From Thalassoroseus pseudoceratinae (GTDB lineage Bacteria; Planctomycetota; Planctomycetia; Planctomycetales; Planctomycetaceae): 64,000 bases of DNA. The translations under genes were made by a program, and so were the position numbers. Of the stretch, positions 35,869-45,315 are shown piece by piece (positions within the stretch are counted from its first letter, which is position 1; each line of letters starts with the position of its first letter). The notes under the pieces were generated by a model. That model did no database searches. It worked only from the letters and a program-made list of their open reading frames with translations, and was not told the DNA's origin. The stretch spans positions 558,001 to 622,000 of the forward strand of contig NZ_JAALXT010000004.1 of assembly GCF_011634775.1 (NCBI RefSeq), in the 5' to 3' direction.

Positions 35869-36969
35869 GTGATTCAAGAACCTTTTGGCAAGCCGCTGGC
35901 GGACCTCGATACGCCGGCGATGTGCATCGATCTCGAAGCGATGGATCGGAATATTGAGCGGATGGCGTCCCACATGCGGGAACGCAACGTTCAATGGCGA
36001 CCCCACCAAAAATGCCACAAATCCCCTGCGATCGCCCACAAATTGCTGGATGCCGGTGCGATTGGGATGACCTGTGCGAAGGTGTCCGATGCGGAAGTGA
36101 TGGCCGGTGCCGGGGTACGGGACCTGCTGATTGCGAACATGATCGTGGGGGAACAAAAACTCGAACGATTGGCCAGTCTTTGCCGCTGGGCCGATCCCGT
36201 GGTCGCCTGCGATCACTTCGTGCAAGCGGAAGCACTGGCCGAAGTCTGTCGACGTCGCGGTGTGACTTGCCGCATGATTATCGAAGTCGATATCGGCATG
36301 AATCGAGTCGGAGTGCGTCCCGGGCGTGACACGCTGGAGTTGGCTCAGGGCATCGACAAGCTCGAAGGCGTGCGTTTGGCCGGCATCATGGGATACGAAG
36401 GGCACCTTCTGCGAATTGCCGATCCCGACGAAAAACGACGGCAAATCAACGAAGCGATCGGCACGCTCTTGCATTGTCGCGATCGTCTGCTCGAGAATGG
36501 TCTGAATTGCGACATCGTCTCCGCGGGCGGCACGGGGTCTTACCGAATCACTGCCGACTGTGAAGGTGTGACCGAACTGCAAGCTGGCGGCGGCATTTTT
36601 GGCGATCCGTTCTACCGTCTCGAATGCGGACTGTCTGATCATGAATCCGCGTTGACCGTGTTAGCCACAGTCGTGAGCCGTCCGACTCTGACGCGTGCGG
36701 TACTCGATTCCGGACGCAAAACGCTCCACTCGGATCTGCAACTTCCGATCGTCAAGAATTTCCCCGATGCGATCGTCCAATCACTTTCGGCGGAACACTG
36801 CCTGGTGGAACTTGGACCGGAATCGCAAAACTGGACGATCGGCGACAAGGTCGAGTTATTCGTCGGCTATGCCGATCTCACGACGGTCCTGCATGACCGG
36901 TTCCATGGCATTCGAGACGGCATTGTCGAAACCGTGTGGCCGATCCTCGGTCGTGGGAAGCTGCAATAA
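35869..36969 (+). CDS. Alanine-racemase-fold PLP enzyme, D-threonine aldolase/D-serine dehydratase family, without zinc ligands
   Basis: A 366-residue protein starting at GTG 35869. It has the family lysine motif RPHQKCHK at 44-51 (K48 probably carries PLP) and the TIM-barrel landmarks IEVDIGMNRVGVRPG, SAGGTGSYRI and LQAGGGIFGD. The C-terminal barrel ends LHDRFHGIRDGIVETVWPI. Relatives carry a PNHxC zinc-ligand motif just before LHD. Here the region reads VGYADLTTVLHD, so both usual ligands are gone. The enzyme probably acts on a D-amino-acid-like substrate but may lack the Zn-dependent aldolase/dehydratase activity. It follows two hsp20 genes by 12 bp, so co-transcription is plausible. Confidence 0.87.
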   Translation: MIQEPFGKPLADLDTPAMCIDLEAMDRNIERMASHMRERNVQWRPHQKCHKSPAIAHKLLDAGAIGMTCAKVSDAEVMAGAGVRDLLIANMIVGEQKLERLASLCRWADPVVACDHFVQAEALAEVCRRRGVTCRMIIEVDIGMNRVGVRPGRDTLELAQGIDKLEGVRLAGIMGYEGHLLRIADPDEKRRQINEAIGTLLHCRDRLLENGLNCDIVSAGGTGSYRITADCEGVTELQAGGGIFGDPFYRLECGLSDHESALTVLATVVSRPTLTRAVLDSGRKTLHSDLQLPIVKNFPDAIVQSLSAEHCLVELGPESQNWTIGDKVELFVGYADLTTVLHDRFHGIRDGIVETVWPILGRGKLQ

Positions 36970-36974
36970 ACCCG

Positions 36975-37973
36975 CTACCAAGTGAGTTCCGTCACCACCG
37001 CTTGGTGATCGGAATAAGGTGACGTAAGATGCCTCGTGGTGAGACTATGAATGTCACCGGCCAACCAGATTTGATCGAGCGAAAGAACCGGTAGCGGTCT
37101 TGGCCAAGTTGCCGATTGGCCGCGTCCGGATTCCTCGAACGCGTTTCGCATCGACGGTCGCCACGTATCAAAGAACGCAGAATCCGTCGGCGTATTGAAG
37201 TCGCCGAGGACCATCACAGGATTCTCCGTGACGCTTGCAATCCGATCTTTGAGCGCGTTCAAGGCATTCGCACGGTGCGTGCCCCAAGCCTTGCTCTTGA
37301 TATCAACAATAAACACCGTCAGCGTCTTGGAATGCAATCGGAGATCAACCCTGCCAAAGAACGATCCCGGATGGAGCACGCCCTGCTCCGTAGCTATCAC
37401 CTCGCCTTGCGTCATGACGACCATTTGATGATCGAAAGTGACAACCGTTCGATCGTCAAATTCCCGGTTCCAAAACTCGTGGTGATTCGTGATGATCGGT
37501 GCGGCTTCCACAAGTCCGATGATCGGTGCATCGTGAGCGCGAATAAATTCCGCGATCTTCAGCCAAGAGTGAGCCCCCCGTTGCGTGTTCCACAGAAGTG
37601 CCGACATTTTCGGTGTTGCGTCGGAGCTGGCATGCAGAAAGACGCAGGAATTCAGCCACCAACCGGAACACAGGACTGCAAACACCAGTGCCCATGTGGC
37701 CCGACGCCGTTTGCGACGAAACCAATACACAACGGCAACACCAAGATAGCCCACAGCCAACATGATCAAAGGCGTCATGTAGTACACAACCGCGAGTCGC
37801 GGGATTCGGTCTTGGAATGTGACCCGAAGCAACAACCCGACGATACAAACAACCGCAGCGGAGTTGGCAATCCACTCGAGGAATTGGGCGAACCCAGAAT
37901 CCCGGCGAAACCGCAAACCGTTCCACGAGGATGACGCGTCGGGTGGAGATTCGGTTTCAAGCATCGCGGGCAC
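36975..37973 (-). CDS. Membrane-anchored endonuclease/exonuclease/phosphatase family protein
   Basis: A 332-residue protein starting at GTG 37973, with GAGGAA 8 nt upstream. Three hydrophobic segments lie at ~33-50, ~62-85 and ~93-112, before the catalytic domain. The EEP domain (~120-330) has WNTQRG, the metal-ligand Glu (GLVEAA), VMVLGDFNTP, LDQIW and SDHQAV, all landmarks of the DNase I-like/inositol-phosphatase fold. Possible substrates are nucleic acids, lipids or sugar phosphates; the sequence does not decide. It lies 193 bp downstream of the DUF1080 gene on the same strand. Confidence 0.88.
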   Translation of the reverse strand: MPAMLETESPPDASSSWNGLRFRRDSGFAQFLEWIANSAAVVCIVGLLLRVTFQDRIPRLAVVYYMTPLIMLAVGYLGVAVVYWFRRKRRRATWALVFAVLCSGWWLNSCVFLHASSDATPKMSALLWNTQRGAHSWLKIAEFIRAHDAPIIGLVEAAPIITNHHEFWNREFDDRTVVTFDHQMVVMTQGEVIATEQGVLHPGSFFGRVDLRLHSKTLTVFIVDIKSKAWGTHRANALNALKDRIASVTENPVMVLGDFNTPTDSAFFDTWRPSMRNAFEESGRGQSATWPRPLPVLSLDQIWLAGDIHSLTTRHLTSPYSDHQAVVTELTW

Positions 37974-38166
37974 TTGAAGGGTTCCTCAAACCTGGAGAGA
38001 CGATCGTGAAGCCTACCTTCCGGCAACTTTAATAGCATCCCTCGCAGCGAGATCGAAACCACCATTCTGTTGGCAGAAACCGTCGAAACCAACAAAGTTG
38101 GCCCGATCGAAACGGAATAATCGTCTCAACCGGACCATCTTAAACTTCGCGAATAGCCAAGAGTTG

Positions 38167-38802
38167 TTACTTGGACTCGTTCAACGGCCGAATTTTGATG
38201 CTGCGGTAGTAGACAACGCTACCAGGATCGTGCGCTTGCAACGCAATACTGCCGGAACTGAGTTTCCGTCCGCCTTTGATGTCAGTGGGCTCGGTGTAAT
38301 CGACGATGGTTTTTCCATCCACTTTCAGCGTGATCTGTTGACCTTCGACTTTGATATCGTAGGTGAACCACTTGTTGTCTTCATGCGGACATTTGAAGTT
38401 CTTTTCCACGTTGTACAAGCTGCCGGTTTTGACCGGGTCCTTGTGCGTGCAATTCACCTGAGCCTCGTGCCCCAATTCCGGCCAACCGGATTCTTGGAAC
38501 TTGGTGTGGAAATAGATTCCCGAGTTACTGCCGGGCGTCGTCATGACTTCGGCTTTCAATTCGAAATCTTTGAATTGTCGTTTCGTGAACAGGTGAGACC
38601 GCTCACCACTGACGACGATTTTGCCGTCTTCAACTTTCCACTTGCCATTCTCGCTGATCTTCCAGCCGGTCAAATCTTTGCCGTTAAAGAGATCGATCCA
38701 ACCGTCTTCGTCGGCCGCTTTGTCTTCGGCGTACACGGCTCCGAACGAACCGCATGCGATTGCAACCACTGCCCAAACACTCAATTTCCAGAACGTGCGC
38801 AT
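38167..38802 (-). CDS. DUF1080 family exported protein (3-keto-disaccharide hydrolase-like)
   Basis: A 211-residue protein. The ATG at 38802 is chosen because AAGGG lies 8 nt upstream. A signal peptide ends near VYA-ED (residues ~1-26). The DUF1080 domain, a concanavalin/jelly-roll fold active on sugars in several planctomycetes and Bacteroidetes, contains DGWIDLFNGKDLTGWK, FELKAEVMTTPGSNSGIYFH and SGSIALQAHDPGSVVYYRSI. Length matches the family. Activity is inferred only from family. The neighbours do not suggest a sugar locus. Confidence 0.94.
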   Translation of the reverse strand: MRTFWKLSVWAVVAIACGSFGAVYAEDKAADEDGWIDLFNGKDLTGWKISENGKWKVEDGKIVVSGERSHLFTKRQFKDFELKAEVMTTPGSNSGIYFHTKFQESGWPELGHEAQVNCTHKDPVKTGSLYNVEKNFKCPHEDNKWFTYDIKVEGQQITLKVDGKTIVDYTEPTDIKGGRKLSSGSIALQAHDPGSVVYYRSIKIRPLNESK

Positions 38803-38935
38803 CAATATTACCCTTAGAAGATGGAGTTTCCACGAGCGCGATCAGAAACGACTTCGCGCCAAAGCCAGGACTTAGCCTAATCGAGGTCCGTGAGCCAAGC
38901 AACACAGCCGGAATCAGCCGATAACAGACAACGAC

Positions 38936-39334
38936 TCAGACAGCCGGTTCGAGTTCGGCCAAAGCGTCTTCGCGGGTGGGGCATTCGGACCATAGAAAAC
39001 TGAATTGGTCGTTCTCAATCAGTTGCGACTTCTTGAGCAGTTCTCGCACGCCGTCGTTGATCCCACACAGCCGGGACTGCCCTTTGCAGATCTTGGCTTT
39101 CTTGGCCAAACTGAGGCACACGCCGATGAACGTGGAATCGATGAAGTCAATTTGCCCGAAGTCAACCACGAGGTTCTTGATCTCCGGCTGCTCGAACAAA
39201 TGGTAAATTCGATTATATTCGGTTTGAATATCGTTGTAGCGATAACCGAACGCCTCCCCTTGGGGAGTGACGACGATTGTGTGTTCGCCCTGCTCGGCTT
39301 TGAGGACTTGATGAAATTCGAGAACCGATTGCAA
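38936..39334 (-). CDS. STAS-domain (anti-anti-sigma-like) protein
   Basis: A 132-residue protein that is almost entirely one STAS domain. The hallmark is VVDFGQIDFIDSTFIGVCLSLA, with S67 at the position phosphorylated in SpoIIAA-type anti-sigma antagonists. No N-terminal signal is seen. The start is a TTG at 39334 (an ATT one codon upstream is an alternative); GGAG lies ~13 nt away, so the start is uncertain. It is one of two STAS proteins in the window; the other is the membrane fusion at 17058. No kinase or anti-sigma gene lies next to it. Confidence 0.88.
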   Translation of the reverse strand: MQSVLEFHQVLKAEQGEHTIVVTPQGEAFGYRYNDIQTEYNRIYHLFEQPEIKNLVVDFGQIDFIDSTFIGVCLSLAKKAKICKGQSRLCGINDGVRELLKKSQLIENDQFSFLWSECPTREDALAELEPAV

Positions 39335-39451
39335 AATGCTGAGTCTCCGAGAATACGGATTTGGGAGCCCGTTGGTGGCGCGTCCCCTAGGGCTTCGTCA
39401 GATTTTAGCAGTCCAATTCACTCGATGCTATCGGCTTGAGATTTCGATTTG

Positions 39452-40432
39452 TCAGTGATCGGCACGAACCCGCCCAGCGGTTGCTTCACGTTCCAACCAT
39501 TCTTTTCGGCGGTTCGCGAAGTTGTGAGCTTGGGCGACAAAGTCCACGTCAACGAACGATTTCCAAGCGGTTTGCAGTCGTCGATAGACAGGACCGGGAC
39601 GCCCATCGCCAATTGCGCACTGTTGAAATGTCGTTCCGTATAGTAAACAGAATGACGTGGCCGTGCAAAAAATTTCGTCCGCTTCGTGGAAATTTTCGAT
39701 CGTCAATTCGGTCTCATGGGTGGTGAGTCCGATTTCCTTCGCCAGTCGCAACGTGTGAAACCGGCTGACACCGTCCAAAACCAACCGCGTCGATGGCGTG
39801 AGCAATTCCCCGTCACGCACCATGAAGACGTTCCACGACGGCCCTTCCGTAACCAGCCCGTCGGCGGTGCAGAGCAACGGCCAAGCTCCCGGCTCGATTG
39901 CATTCGCCTGCTGAATCGCCAATTGGGTGTGCAGCCGACTGCGGGTCTTCACATGCGGATTTTTCAGGTCCGGTGGCATCGCGTGCTGCTCAGGAATGAC
40001 CAATTGAACGCCGGTCTCATAGAGATTGGCGAATTTTGCAAGCCGTGCGATCAGTGGGAAACACTGGATGCAAACGGTCGGCCGCAGCTCTTCATCGGCG
40101 AACGCAACCCGATACTCACCGCCCGGCCCGGACGAAATGTTGTGCAGGATCTGCCATTCCATATCCTCCGTTTCGGTGGCCTTGTTGAGTTCCAAAGTCT
40201 CCAGTGTGATTCGCTCGATCTCCGCGAGCGATAAGCCACAGTCAATGCCCAACGAACGCAGCGAACGATCCAAACGCCGCAGATGATGCCCGAGCTCAAA
40301 CGGTCGGCCGCCGAACGTGCGGGTGGATTCAAACGCCATCTCGCCCCACAACACGCCCGCATCGTAAAACGATACACGAGCCTCGTGTTCCGGAACGAAC
40401 GATCCGTTGAGATAAGCAATACGATTCGGCAT
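39452..40432 (-). CDS. Class IV aminotransferase (BCAT/D-amino-acid aminotransferase family)
   Basis: A 326-residue fold-type IV PLP aminotransferase. It has YLNGSFVPEHEARVSFYDAG near the N-terminus, FESTRTFGG, and the PLP lysine in NPHVKTRSRLH (K162). Substrate-loop motifs are DGLVTEGPSWNVFMV and RLVLDGVSRF. Branched-chain and D-amino-acid enzymes, and ADC lyase, share this fold, and I cannot tell which from the sequence. The gene lies 117 bp downstream of the STAS gene on the same strand, and an SDR gene is upstream. Confidence 0.9.
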   Translation of the reverse strand: MPNRIAYLNGSFVPEHEARVSFYDAGVLWGEMAFESTRTFGGRPFELGHHLRRLDRSLRSLGIDCGLSLAEIERITLETLELNKATETEDMEWQILHNISSGPGGEYRVAFADEELRPTVCIQCFPLIARLAKFANLYETGVQLVIPEQHAMPPDLKNPHVKTRSRLHTQLAIQQANAIEPGAWPLLCTADGLVTEGPSWNVFMVRDGELLTPSTRLVLDGVSRFHTLRLAKEIGLTTHETELTIENFHEADEIFCTATSFCLLYGTTFQQCAIGDGRPGPVYRRLQTAWKSFVDVDFVAQAHNFANRRKEWLEREATAGRVRADH

Positions 40433-40497
40433 GACTTGGGCAGATGAGGGATAGATGACGAAATGCGGTCAACGCTGTGTCATCATATCATCGACGA

Positions 40498-41316
40498 TCA
40501 TGCTGGCCAGATTTGACTACCGCCGTCGACCCGGAGAACTTGTCCGCTGACGAATGCACCATCGGGGCCAGCGAAGAAGCGAATCACGCGAGCGACTTCA
40601 TCGACGAGGGCAATCCGGTCGAGTGTCCCGCCTTCCATGAGTTTGTTCGGGTCGGCTTGCCGGGTGCCGAGATACCGTCCGGTTCGGGTATCACCGGGGG
40701 CGAGCGTGTTGACGTTCACGTTGTGCGGGCGGAGTTGCTCAGCCAAACACCGCGTGTATTCAACAACACCGGCTTTCGCGGTCGAATAGATCGCACTGTT
40801 GGCGTTGCCTTTGAACGCGGCGATCGAACTGATCGTGATGATCCGGCCTTGCTTGCGTTCCATCATGCCAGACGCGACGGCTTGGCAGATGTAGACTGTC
40901 GTGAGCAGATTCCGTTCGAGCACGCTGCGAACGTCTTCGGGTTTGATGTTGACGGAATCGTTCGGGTTCGGTTTCCCGCCAGCCGCCGCGATGTCACCGC
41001 CAGCGTTGTGGACGAGAATGTCAATCGGCCCGAGTTCGCTGGTGACTTCAGCGACGATTCGTTGCACGTCCTCCGGTTTCGTCAAGTCGGCGAGTACACG
41101 ATGTGTTTTCACGCCGTGCGTCTCGCCGATGGCTTTTGCGGTATCGGTCAGGGTGGTGCCTTCGCCGTATTCGCTCGGCCCATGCTCTCGCATGCCATGC
41201 ACACCGATCTGGCAACCCAACGCTGCCAATTGCTCCGCGAACGCACGCCCCAACCCTCGCCCCGCACCCGTAACGAGAGCCGTCTGCCCCGACAATAACC
41301 GTGTTGAATCAGCCAA
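40498..41316 (-). CDS. SDR family oxidoreductase
   Basis: A 272-residue classical SDR. I prefer the TTG at 41316 (AAGGAA 9 nt upstream) to the one at 41352. It has TGAGRGLG for the cofactor, HNAGGD, and the catalytic ISSIAAFKG with YSTAK. The C-terminus GAFVSGQVLRVDGGSQI is typical of 3-ketoacyl-ACP reductase-like enzymes. Substrate unknown. It lies 65 bp upstream of the class IV aminotransferase, so the pair may be co-transcribed. Confidence 0.92.
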   Translation of the reverse strand: MADSTRLLSGQTALVTGAGRGLGRAFAEQLAALGCQIGVHGMREHGPSEYGEGTTLTDTAKAIGETHGVKTHRVLADLTKPEDVQRIVAEVTSELGPIDILVHNAGGDIAAAGGKPNPNDSVNIKPEDVRSVLERNLLTTVYICQAVASGMMERKQGRIITISSIAAFKGNANSAIYSTAKAGVVEYTRCLAEQLRPHNVNVNTLAPGDTRTGRYLGTRQADPNKLMEGGTLDRIALVDEVARVIRFFAGPDGAFVSGQVLRVDGGSQIWPA

Positions 41317-41358
41317 CGAACCAAGTTCCTTCGATCGAATGATGGCAAACAAAGCGAA

Positions 41359-41502
41359 TTATGGAATGTTACCGTTGAGCAAATTCACTAGCCCAAGCGG
41401 ACTAAAAAGAACGGCCCACGTCAGAAAGACAGCCAACACGGAAACGAAGATGACCATCACCCAACCGAGCGGCGTGATTGATGGTTCTGGTTTCTTTGGC
41501 AT
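41359..41502 (-). CDS. 47-residue membrane protein
   Basis: A short frame with a single strongly hydrophobic helix (residues ~12-35, GWVMVIFVSVLAVFLTWAVL) after MPKKPEPSITP. The longer frame to 41661 starts in a region that looks like shadow sequence of the upstream gene. It lies 34 bp downstream of the L7/L12-like small protein on the same strand. It could be a genuine small membrane gene. The function is unknown. Confidence 0.55.
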   Translation of the reverse strand: MPKKPEPSITPLGWVMVIFVSVLAVFLTWAVLFSPLGLVNLLNGNIP

Positions 41503-41536
41503 TTTGACTTTTGACTCCCGTCCGCAGTCTTCTGCA

Positions 41537-41860
41537 CTACCAGCCCAGCGACATGTTCGTCTCGATCGCCCGCTGAGCTTCGTGGAGGTCGGAGCCGGTG
41601 TCTTGCATGAACAGTCGGATGGCGTGGAGTTTGTCGCCGCGAGCCCGAGCCAGGCAATCACGGGCGATGTCCGAGGGCTCCGACGTTCCTTGCACGCCGA
41701 GCAGGGCTTTGGAGATCACCCAGACGTCGCGTGGTCGAACCGTCGTTCGCAAGACTTCATCGTCAGGATAATTTTCTTTGGCGAGCGCGACGGCTGCGTC
41801 TTGGTCGTCCGCCCACCCAATCATGATGTGTGCGTTGGTTTCAATTTCGTAAAGCGGCAT
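41537..41860 (-). CDS. Small protein with ribosomal L7/L12 C-terminal-like helix motif
   Basis: A 107-residue protein starting at ATG 41860, with AGGAG 8 nt upstream. The first ~75 residues (MPLYEIETNAHIMIGWADDQ onward) are not recognised. The last ~30 residues read GDKLHAIRLFMQDTGSDLHEAQ and continue AIETNMSLGW. This follows the K..AIKLYR..TG..L.EAK..VE pattern of the L7/L12 C-terminal domain. Such a fold occurs in stand-alone proteins besides ribosomal L12. No family is named. It is followed by the 47-residue membrane protein. Confidence 0.75.
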   Translation of the reverse strand: MPLYEIETNAHIMIGWADDQDAAVALAKENYPDDEVLRTTVRPRDVWVISKALLGVQGTSEPSDIARDCLARARGDKLHAIRLFMQDTGSDLHEAQRAIETNMSLGW

Positions 41861-42069
41861 GGTTGATCTCCTCTTCCACCAACGTGTCACTGATTGCCCC
41901 ACCATTTGGCGCATTTTTCCGATGCGGATTATAAACGGACATCCGGAAATTCACCATCCTACCGCGAATCGTTTCTGGACCCCGAAACCGGGTTGCCAGC
42001 GATCGCCTGGATAATCAGAATACACGTTTGAGTCGGCTTCTTCGCTTCGTTATGGGAATATTGTCTGCG

Positions 42070-43473
42070 ATGTCCACAACACTCCACCAAGAGTTTGCGT
42101 TTCAACGTTCGATTTCGCCGACCGCGACCGAGCAGTACAGTGTCGATGAAGTTCATCACGCCAGCCCCGAAGATGGCGAATTGCTCGATGTCGTTTACGA
42201 CTGGGATCGCGTGCCGGTTCCGTCGTCGTTGAAGGAGTTCGGTGCTCGGCGAGCGAACGTGCAGAATCCGTTGGATGTCAGTGGAGTTTGGCGATTCCGG
42301 GAACTGCTCCCCTTTGCCCCCGATGAGCAAATCGTCACGATCGGTGAAGGGCAGACGATGCTTCGCCCATCCGATGTGGCCGCCAAGCACGTCGGTGTGG
42401 ATGTGGGGAATCTCTTTTTGCAATACGAAGGACTGAACCCCAGCGGCAGTTTCAAAGATAATGGCATGACGGCCGCTTCGACTCACGCGCGGATGGTTGG
42501 TGCGAAAATCGCCGCGTGTGCGTCCACGGGAAATACGTCGGCGTCATTGGCGATCTTCGCCAGCGCGACCGGGTTGTTTCGAGCCGTTGTGTTTGTCGGC
42601 AGTGGAAAAATCGCTTACGGCAAACTCTCGCAAGCGTTGGATTACGGTGCACTCACGCTGCAAATTCTCGGTGACTTCGACGATGCCCTCTCCCGTGTAC
42701 GGGAAGTCTGTCGCGAGCGGAACATCTATCTGTGCAATAGCGTGAATCCGTTCCGTCTCGAAGGTCAGAAGGCGATCATGTATCGCGTACTGGAAGGGTT
42801 GAACTGGGAAGTGCCGGATTGGATCGTTGTTCCTGGCGGCAATCTCGGGAATTCCAGCGCCTTCGGCAAAGCGTTCATGGAATTGAAAGAACTCGGCCTC
42901 ATCGACCGGATTCCGCGATTGGCTGTCATCAACGCCGCCGGTGCGAACACGCTGTACCGTTTGGTTGAGGAAGACGGACTCAAGTGGAACGGTGGCGACG
43001 TCGAACGTTCACTCGTTCAGAAATTCTACGGAGACATGGACAGCGAAAACCGTCGTGCTTCGACCTTGGCCAGTGCCATCGAAATCAACCGGCCGGTAAA
43101 TCTCACCAAATGCTTGCGTGCGATCGAAGTGTGTGATGGCGTCGTCCGCGAAGTGCCGGATCAAGCCATTCTGGAAGGCAAGGCAGTCGTCGGACGTGGC
43201 GGCTTCGGTTGTGAACCGGCGAGCGGCGCGAGCGTGGCCGGTGCGAAACTCCTCCGCGAACAAGGCGTGATTGCCCCCAGCGATCGCGTGGTTTGCATTC
43301 TCACCGGTCATCAACTCAAAGACCCCAACATCACAGTCGGTTGGCACATGAGCGATACCGATAAAATCAACGCCATCCTCGGCCAAGAAACCATCCAAGC
43401 CACCCCAAATGCTAATGGCCCGGTCGTCGTCGAGAACGATCTCGAGAAGATCATTGCGGCTTTAGAGTCCTAA
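42070..43473 (+). CDS. thrC: Threonine synthase
   Basis: A 467-residue fold-type II PLP enzyme that converts O-phosphohomoserine to threonine. PLP binds through K129 in [11 protein letters not shown]. Landmarks are [24 protein letters not shown] and [15 protein letters not shown]. The C-terminus [20 protein letters not shown] and [12 protein letters not shown] is typical of ThrC. An N-terminal leader of ~25 residues ([14 protein letters not shown]) is present. The start is uncertain (ATG 42070 or 42052, no clear ribosome site). It stands alone, with no hom or thrB gene near. Confidence 0.95.
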   Translation: MSTTLHQEFAFQRSISPTATEQYSVDEVHHASPEDGELLDVVYDWDRVPVPSSLKEFGARRANVQNPLDVSGVWRFRELLPFAPDEQIVTIGEGQTMLRPSDVAAKHVGVDVGNLFLQYEGLNPSGSFKDNGMTAASTHARMVGAKIAACASTGNTSASLAIFASATGLFRAVVFVGSGKIAYGKLSQALDYGALTLQILGDFDDALSRVREVCRERNIYLCNSVNPFRLEGQKAIMYRVLEGLNWEVPDWIVVPGGNLGNSSAFGKAFMELKELGLIDRIPRLAVINAAGANTLYRLVEEDGLKWNGGDVERSLVQKFYGDMDSENRRASTLASAIEINRPVNLTKCLRAIEVCDGVVREVPDQAILEGKAVVGRGGFGCEPASGASVAGAKLLREQGVIAPSDRVVCILTGHQLKDPNITVGWHMSDTDKINAILGQETIQATPNANGPVVVENDLEKIIAALES

Positions 43474-43721
43474 AACTCCCCCACCCCATTCATCGCTGAA
43501 ATCATTTCTGCATGAAAACCACGTATGGACCGACTCTGTCCATACAACGCGACGAAACGGCCTAAACACATCAAGAAACCAGGACATTTTGCGGAACCAC
43601 ACACATTCCGCAGGGTTAACGTTTCTTATCTATTGTGCTTTCACTGTGAAAATTTCTACAGTTCTTTCACATGAACATTGGCTAAGTCGCGTTTTTGTAA
43701 TCTTTAGTACAGGAGAGTTGG

Positions 43722-44675
43722 ATGCCACACCCGTTGCGACGTAAAGGATTTACCCTGATTGAATTGTTGGTCGTAATCGCGATCATTGCGATTTTGATCG
43801 CGCTGCTGCTCCCAGCCGTTCAGCAGGCCCGAGAAGCGGCTCGGCGAACTCAATGTAAGAACAACTTGAAACAGTTGGCCTTGGCCCTTCAAAACTACCA
43901 CGACACGTACCAAAAGTTTCCGGCTGGTTTCGCCCGTAACGCCGCCCGACTTGCCGTGAGTTCCTGTCCGGAAGGCCAATGTGCCAACTGGTCGTGGGGT
44001 GCCGCCATTCTGCCGCAGATCGAACAAGACAATCTGTATGAACAAGTCGATGTGGGCAACGCTGCTTTCGAGGCCGTTGTCAACGACACGAACTTGCGTC
44101 CGTTGTTGCAAACCCCCATCACCGCATTCCGTTGCCCTTCGGACACCGCACCGGATCTCAATAGCGATCAACACGTTCCCGGCAATGGCGATGCCAACTG
44201 CGCCGGAAGTTGTCAACCGATTGCGACCGCCAACTACATTGGTGTCAACAACAGCTACGAATTGGAACGAGACACCCACAACGGGATTTTCAACAACGAA
44301 CAGCATTACATCGGTATGCGAGACGTCACCGACGGAACCAGCAACACGCTGATTCTCGGCGAGCGAGCTTGGCAAATCGGTGGAACGTCATTGCAAGCCG
44401 CCGTGATTTTCGGAACGAATGGCGATAGTGAAAACCACAACGATCAAGGTTTGGTCTACGTGATGGGAGCCGGTCGCTACCCCATCAACGACAACTGCAC
44501 CAACTGCACCCGAGGCTTCAGTAGTCGACACAGCGGAGGTGCCCAATTCGCCCTGACTGACGGCTCGGTGATCTTCATCAGCGAAAACGTCGATCACAAC
44601 ACCGATTCCGCCGTCAACAGCGTCTATGAACGACTGATCGGTCGCGATGACGGTCAAGTCATCGGTGAATACTAG
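43722..44675 (+). CDS. DUF1559 protein with type IV pilin-like N-terminus
   Basis: A 317-residue protein of a very large planctomycete family. The N-terminal prepilin motif is RRKG/FTLIELLVVIAIIAIL (cleavage after G9, E at +5), followed by QQAREAARRTQCKNNLKQLA and the DUF1559 body. The C-terminus has DGSVIFISENVDH, typical of the family. AGGAGAG lies ~5 nt before the ATG. The lipoprotein that often accompanies such genes begins 75 bp downstream. The protein may be processed by a prepilin peptidase; no peptidase gene is near. Its role in vivo is not established. Confidence 0.95.
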   Translation: MPHPLRRKGFTLIELLVVIAIIAILIALLLPAVQQAREAARRTQCKNNLKQLALALQNYHDTYQKFPAGFARNAARLAVSSCPEGQCANWSWGAAILPQIEQDNLYEQVDVGNAAFEAVVNDTNLRPLLQTPITAFRCPSDTAPDLNSDQHVPGNGDANCAGSCQPIATANYIGVNNSYELERDTHNGIFNNEQHYIGMRDVTDGTSNTLILGERAWQIGGTSLQAAVIFGTNGDSENHNDQGLVYVMGAGRYPINDNCTNCTRGFSSRHSGGAQFALTDGSVIFISENVDHNTDSAVNSVYERLIGRDDGQVIGEY

Positions 44676-44750
44676 ACGGAATGACGGTCGACTGTGTCCA
44701 CAGTGAACTCACTCCGATCAACAATGAACTGTTCTAGGATTAATCATCGA

Positions 44751-45167
44751 ATGCGTTTGAAGCTGTGTTTTGTGCTCGCTGTGTGTGGATTGACGGGTTG
44801 TGGCGGTGGGTCAGATGACATGCCGGATGTCGGGCAAGTCACCGGCGTCGTGACGCTCGACGACGCTCCTCTTGCCGACGCGCGGGTGTACTTCAGCCCC
44901 ACTGAAGGCGGCCGAACGTCGGAAGCCGTGACCGATGCCGAAGGCAAATATGAACTTCGCTACATGCGGGACATCATGGGAGCCAAAGTCGGTCAACATT
45001 CCGTGCGTGTGACCACGGGTTCCCCCGCTGTCATTGGTGACGACGGGAAAGTCGAAACCCCGGCTATTCCTGAGAAAGTCCCCGCCAAATACAACACCGA
45101 ATCCACGCTCACCAAAGAGGTCACGGCTGGCGACCAAGAAATCGACCTGCCACTCACCTCATCGTAA
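44751..45167 (+). CDS. Small lipoprotein with carboxypeptidase-regulatory-like domain
   Basis: A 138-residue protein with a lipobox (FVLAVCGLTGC, lipidation at C19). After ~15 Gly/Ser-rich residues comes a carboxypeptidase-like/transthyretin-type beta domain: VGQVTGVVTLDDAPLADARV, EAVTDAEGKYELRYM. Such proteins very commonly follow DUF1559 genes in planctomycetes. The ATG at 44751 is chosen over the upstream frame because it starts the lipoprotein signal peptide. Confidence 0.9.
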   Translation: MRLKLCFVLAVCGLTGCGGGSDDMPDVGQVTGVVTLDDAPLADARVYFSPTEGGRTSEAVTDAEGKYELRYMRDIMGAKVGQHSVRVTTGSPAVIGDDGKVETPAIPEKVPAKYNTESTLTKEVTAGDQEIDLPLTSS

Positions 45168-45315
45168 TCCGGAACGCCGTTCCGTTGATTGCTACCAGTT
45201 TTCTCCATCAACGCGTATCTTGGGCAGACGAATGTTGACCGCATTCGCCTGCCCTTTTTACTTTGATGCACCATGGTCGGATGCGGCTTGAACCAATCAC
45301 GAGGAGGATTCAATC

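Noticed and set aside
35791-36642. 283-residue minus-strand frame over the PLP enzyme
   Set aside because: Antisense to the well-motivated plus-strand enzyme with RPHQKCHK and family-typical length. No family features in the product.
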